64,000 bases of DNA from DAIDKA01 sp963726995 (GTDB lineage Bacteria > Pseudomonadota > Gammaproteobacteria > Steroidobacterales > Steroidobacteraceae), in NCBI GenBank assembly GCA_963726995.1, contig CAVSEP010000004.1, positions 1-64,000 on the forward strand. Direction: 5' to 3'. Positions 60,528-64,000 of this stretch are shown here, one piece after another; positions within the stretch are counted from its first letter, which is position 1; every line of letters begins with the position of its first letter. A program made the translations under genes and the position numbers. Under the pieces are notes generated by a model. That model was not told the origin of the DNA. It saw only the letters and a list, made by a program, of their open reading frames with translations, and did no database searches.

Positions 60528-62408
60528 GTGACGCACTTTGCCCAGCCGCTTTGGCTGCTCGCCGGGGCCATCGCCGTACCGGTGCTGTTGCTGCTTTACC
60601 GGCGCTTTGACTGGCTGCAACGCCGGCGGGTGCAGGCCTTCTCGCTGCCGCGGGACACTGATTCGGCGAGCTTTGGGGTGTCGCACGGGCTGCTGTGGAC
60701 CAAGCGCGTGCTGCTGTGCCTGGCGGTGCTGGCGGCCTGCGCGGCGCTGGCACGGCCGCTGGGTTCCATGCAGGTCCAGGAAAGCGAGCGGCGCGGACTG
60801 GACATCCTGTTCGCCGTGGATACCTCGCGCTCCATGCTGACGCCCGATGTCAAGCCGGATCGCCTGACGCGGGCCAAGCTCGCCGTCGAGGACCTGATCG
60901 ATCACCTCGACGGAGATGGCGTGGGGCTGGTGGCCTTCGCGGGTGAGGCGTTCCTGCAGGCGCCGGTAACCACCGACTATGATGCCTTCCGCGAGACGCT
61001 CCAGGCGCTGGATACGCACACCATTGCGGTGGGTGGCACGGATATCGCTGCGGCGATTCGGCTGGGCGAATCGACGCTGGCGCAACGCGGCGATACGCAA
61101 AAGGTGCTGGTGCTGATTACCGATGGCGAAGACCTGGCAGGCGATGCCATGGTCGCGGCGCAGGCGGCGGCCAAGAAGGGCATGATCATCTTCACCGCCG
61201 GAGTGGGCACGGCTGCGGGGGAACTGATTCCGGTTCCGGATGACGCGGGTGGCACTCAGTTCGTCAAGGATCCGCAGGGGAACTTCGTCAAGTCGCGCCT
61301 GGATTCGGACATGTTGACGCAGATCGCGGCTGTGACCGGGGGCGTGTACACGCCGCTGGGGCCGCAAGGACAGGGGATCGTCAGTCTGTATGAACAGAAG
61401 CTCAAGGGCCTTGCGCAGCGCCAGCATGCGGACCGCCAGATAGCCGTGTACGCGCAGTTGTTTCAGTGGCCGCTGGGCGCGGCCATTGCTTTGCTGATAC
61501 TCGAGTGGCTGCTGGGCGTTAGCGTTCGCCGCCGCAGCGCCGTGGGCATGCCTGCCAATGCGGCACTGGTACTGGCGCTGCTGTCGGGTCTGATCCTGAC
61601 GCGCTCGCCTAATGCCCACGGTTCGCCGCGAACCGCGCAAGATGCCTACCAGCAGGGGCAGTACACGCAGGCCCAACGCGACTATGCGCAAAGCCTGAAG
61701 GCCGACCCTGCCCGGGCCCATCTGCAGTTCAATCTGGGCGCGGCGGCCTACCGGGCCGGGGATTTTGCAACCGCCGCTGCCGCCTTCAACAGCGCCTTGC
61801 AGACGCGCGACATTCCAGAACAGGAGCGGGCCTACTACAACCTCGGCAATGCGCTGTTCCGCCAGGGGGAAAAGGCCGCCGCGAATGATCCGCAGTCGAG
61901 CATCAAGACCTGGCAGCAGTCCCTCGGCTCCTATGAGACCGCGCTGCAAATGCAGCCTGGCGATGCCGACGCGCGGTTCAACCGCGACGTGGTGAAGAAG
62001 CGCCTCGAGGAATTGCAGCAGCAGCAACAGCAGCAGCCACAAAAGCAGCAGCAGAATCAGGACCAGGGCCAGGGCCAGGACCAGAATCAGGGCAAGAACG
62101 ACAGGAACCAGCAGCGGGATCAGCCGCAGCGAGACGGCCAGCAGCCCCAGCAAGGCCCGCAGCAGGATTCCCGGAATCCGCAAGGGTCCCAGGACCAGCA
62201 GCCGGGTCAGCCGCAGGATCGGCAGTCGGGCCCGCGGCCGCCGCAGGGCGCGGCCGCCGCACAGGACATCGGCAAGCCGGATCAGATGTCGAAGCAGGAG
62301 GCGGAGCAATTGCTGGACTCGACCAAGGGCCAGGAGCGGCGGCTGGCCACGGGCGCGCGCAATGGCAAACCGGAGAATGCCTTGGCGGTGTCGCAGAGGG
62401 ACTGGTAG
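60528..62408 (+). CDS. batB: Fused BatB-BatC: VWA domain plus TPR and Gln-rich tail
   Basis: A 626-residue protein from a GTG at 60528 (a TTG at 60519 is an alternative). Two N-terminal membrane helices and a VWA domain with AVDTSRSM as metal site; a membrane helix near residue 320 (WPLGAAIALLILEWLLGV); a second hydrophobic stretch (ALVLALLSGLIL) and periplasmic TPR units (AQDAYQQGQYTQAQRDYAQSLKADPARAHLQFNLGAAAYRAGDFATAAAAF). It ends in a ~130-residue tail very rich in Gln, Pro, Asp and Gly. BatB and BatC are separate in many bacteria. The next gene starts directly after the stop. Confidence 0.85.
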   Translation: MTHFAQPLWLLAGAIAVPVLLLLYRRFDWLQRRRVQAFSLPRDTDSASFGVSHGLLWTKRVLLCLAVLAACAALARPLGSMQVQESERRGLDILFAVDTSRSMLTPDVKPDRLTRAKLAVEDLIDHLDGDGVGLVAFAGEAFLQAPVTTDYDAFRETLQALDTHTIAVGGTDIAAAIRLGESTLAQRGDTQKVLVLITDGEDLAGDAMVAAQAAAKKGMIIFTAGVGTAAGELIPVPDDAGGTQFVKDPQGNFVKSRLDSDMLTQIAAVTGGVYTPLGPQGQGIVSLYEQKLKGLAQRQHADRQIAVYAQLFQWPLGAAIALLILEWLLGVSVRRRSAVGMPANAALVLALLSGLILTRSPNAHGSPRTAQDAYQQGQYTQAQRDYAQSLKADPARAHLQFNLGAAAYRAGDFATAAAAFNSALQTRDIPEQERAYYNLGNALFRQGEKAAANDPQSSIKTWQQSLGSYETALQMQPGDADARFNRDVVKKRLEELQQQQQQQPQKQQQNQDQGQGQDQNQGKNDRNQQRDQPQRDGQQPQQGPQQDSRNPQGSQDQQPGQPQDRQSGPRPPQGAAAAQDIGKPDQMSKQEAEQLLDSTKGQERRLATGARNGKPENALAVSQRDW

Positions 62409-64000
62409 ATGCAGCCGGCATGCCGAAGCAGGGGATGGGCCCGAAGCCTGATTGTTCTCGGGCTGCTGGCGCTGGCGGCATTGCCGGTCGATGCGGCCTC
62501 CCGGTTTACGGTGACGGTGGACCCGCCGGATTTCACCGTGGATGAGTCGGCGGAAATGACTATCACGGTAACGGGGGATGAGGACGCCGTCCCCCTCATT
62601 CCGCGCGTGCCGGGACTGGTCATCAACCCGGTGGGACAGTCGACTTCCATCCGCCAGGTCAATGGCGGGGTCACGGCGATCTTTGCCCGCACCTATCGGG
62701 TCACGGCGGTCCGCGAAGGCACCTTTACCATTCCGCCGATCCAGATCGGCGCCGGCGCCACGGCGCCTGTGACGGTACACGTCGGTGCGGTGGGTTCGCT
62801 CGGCAGCGCCCGCCACAGCCCCCCGGCGGGCGCGACGCGCGCCGAAACGATCGACGTGGCCAAGGCATTGCGGGAAGCCATGCCGATGCTGAAGGTGGTT
62901 CTGCCCAAGGCCCGGCTGTACATGGGCCAACTGATTCCCATCCAGATCAAGGCGTATTTCCGCGAAGGCGTGAGCGTGCGACTGGAAGGCCCGCTGGCCG
63001 CGGTCGGCGATGCCTTCACGGTGAGCGGTCTTGACAAGCGACCCACGCAGACCCAGGAGGCGCTGGCCGGCGTGGACTACACAGTGCTGACCTGGAACTC
63101 GGTGCTGGGCGCGCTAAAGAGCGGCGATTATCCGATTGGACTGGAACTGCCGGTCACCTTGAACATCGAGCTGCCCGATTCGAACCCCGATATGGCCGCG
63201 AGGCTGCGCTCGCTGTTTGGCACCCGGGCGCCGGGCGCCTTCATGGACGATTCGGTGTTTGGCAATCTATTCGGCAAGGTAGTGCAGAAAAGCATCACCT
63301 TGAAGGCCGATGCGGCGCCGGTGACGGTGCTGCCGCTGCCCGTGCCAGGCCGACCCGCAAACTTTTCCGGGGCAGTCGGCCAGTTTCGCATCGCCAGCGA
63401 GCTGGCGCCCGCCGGTGGCAGCGTGGGCGATCCGCTGACCTTCAAGCTGACGGTATCGGGGCGCGGCAATCTTTCGCGGGTGACCGCCGATGCCCTGCAA
63501 GAGTCTTCCCAGTGGCGCGTGTATCGGACGGAAGCCAAGGTGACCGCCGATGACGACACCGGACTGCAGGGCTTCAAGACCTTCACTCAACCGGTGGTAC
63601 CGCTGCAGGCTGGACAACTGTTTCTGCCGGGAGTCTCCTTCAGCTACTTCGATCCGGAGGCCGGCCACTATGAGACTCGCCAGTCGCAGCCCATCTTAGT
63701 CACCGTGACACCGGGCGCCGGCGCCGCACAATCCGGCGCGATGCGTGCCGGTGCCGCGGTGGCCGGCGCTGCAGATAACACACCGGGCGATGCCCTGGCG
63801 CCGGACTTGCGCCCCATGGGAAGTCATGTTGCAACGCTCGAGCCGCTCATCCGGCAACGCTGGTTCATCGGTGCGGCAGTGACTCCGGTCATGCTGATGA
63901 TCTGCGCCGTGGCGCTGCTACGACGGCAGCAGCTGCGTGCGGGTGATCCGGCGCTGCGGCTGCACGCCGCGCGACTGGCCTCGGTCAGGATCAATCTCGA
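62409..64000 (+). CDS. batD: BatD-like protein (incomplete at window end)
   Basis: The start is the ATG immediately following the BatB/C stop. A signal peptide (MQPACRSRGWARSLIVLGLLALAALPVDA) precedes several beta-sandwich domains with the BatD opening VTVDPPDFTVDESAEMTITV, then PRVPGLVINPVGQSTSIRQVNG and FARTYRVTAVREGTFTIPPI. A membrane helix (WFIGAAVTPVMLMICAVALL) appears near residue 480, after which the frame stays open to the last base. At least 530 residues lie in the window. It is probably the periplasmic partner of the VWA proteins. Confidence 0.85.
   Translation, partial: MQPACRSRGWARSLIVLGLLALAALPVDAASRFTVTVDPPDFTVDESAEMTITVTGDEDAVPLIPRVPGLVINPVGQSTSIRQVNGGVTAIFARTYRVTAVREGTFTIPPIQIGAGATAPVTVHVGAVGSLGSARHSPPAGATRAETIDVAKALREAMPMLKVVLPKARLYMGQLIPIQIKAYFREGVSVRLEGPLAAVGDAFTVSGLDKRPTQTQEALAGVDYTVLTWNSVLGALKSGDYPIGLELPVTLNIELPDSNPDMAARLRSLFGTRAPGAFMDDSVFGNLFGKVVQKSITLKADAAPVTVLPLPVPGRPANFSGAVGQFRIASELAPAGGSVGDPLTFKLTVSGRGNLSRVTADALQESSQWRVYRTEAKVTADDDTGLQGFKTFTQPVVPLQAGQLFLPGVSFSYFDPEAGHYETRQSQPILVTVTPGAGAAQSGAMRAGAAVAGAADNTPGDALAPDLRPMGSHVATLEPLIRQRWFIGAAVTPVMLMICAVALLRRQQLRAGDPALRLHAARLASVRINL

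Noticed and set aside
60414..62930. An 838-codon minus-strand frame opposite BatB/C, with runs of Leu
   Set aside because: The Leu runs are the antisense of the CAG-rich Gln tail; no ribosome site, and the plus strand is well supported.
1..64000. CRISPR arrays, rRNA genes, complete tRNA genes, insertion sequences and prophage genes
   Set aside because: Looked for and not found: no regularly spaced repeats, no transposase or integrase reading frame, and no rRNA-like sequence.

Overview
The window is GC-rich chromosomal DNA from a Gram-negative bacterium. A gammaproteobacterium of the Steroidobacteraceae/Nevskiales/Xanthomonadales kind is my best guess. This is inferred from an enteric-like IlvD, a CSS-EAL c-di-GMP phosphodiesterase, a MoxR-DUF58-Bat operon, an internal TonB-box-like motif, and many Sec/Tat-exported enzymes including DUF1592/DUF1552 proteins. 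No rRNA gene, CRISPR array, complete tRNA or intact insertion sequence was seen.

Region by region. 0-6 kb: a small secreted ABM-fold protein converges on two tandem ~890-residue secreted proteins with an N-terminal G8 domain and a long right-handed beta-helix resembling animal CEMIP/CEMIP2 (TMEM2). 6-9.3 kb: a periplasmic cytochrome c, an exported esterase and a TonB-C-domain protein. 9.5-14.3 kb: a segment bounded by two ~203-bp direct repeats and carrying a class II Fic protein and an AraC regulator/cupin/VOC cluster. 14.5-16.5 kb: a VapBC-type toxin-antitoxin pair and an exported ferritin-like protein. 16.6-23.6 kb: two more G8/CEMIP-like paralogues, separated by an oppositely oriented XRE/nucleotidyltransferase pair that looks like a toxin-antitoxin or abortive-infection module. 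23.8-32.1 kb: a secreted protein of unknown function, a PhoD-type phosphodiesterase gene broken by several frameshifts, and a coupled ankyrin - DUF1592 (c-type haem) - DUF1552 operon. 32-37.4 kb: an exported fluoroacetate-dehalogenase-like hydrolase, a periplasmic CMD/AhpD-like protein, DUF2200, an ArsR-SRPBCC pair and a MazEF-type pair. 37.6-50.8 kb: housekeeping and regulatory genes (CSS-EAL protein, exported NADP-binding protein, ABC exporter, membrane Ser/Thr kinase, methyltransferase, LysR and divergent ilvD, arsR-arsC-aquaporin operon, RNA methyltransferase). 50.9-57 kb: DUF4139 protein plus GH9 glycoside hydrolase, a periplasmic cyclophilin and a Gfo/Idh/MocA oxidoreductase. 57-64 kb: a MoxR-DUF58-DUF4381-like-BatA-BatB/C-BatD operon running off the end.

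How the genes may work together. Much of the content acts outside the cytoplasm: the four G8 proteins, GH9 hydrolase, esterase, cytochromes and DUF1592/1552 proteins suggest extracellular polymer attack or envelope-associated oxidation. The first 37 kb is punctuated by small stress, defence and addiction modules (Fic, VapBC, XRE/NTase, MazEF), as in accessory regions; 37-64 kb looks like stable core chromosome. The feature most worth pursuing is the four-copy expansion of CEMIP-like proteins, with near-identical front halves and diversified linkers and C-terminal domains.
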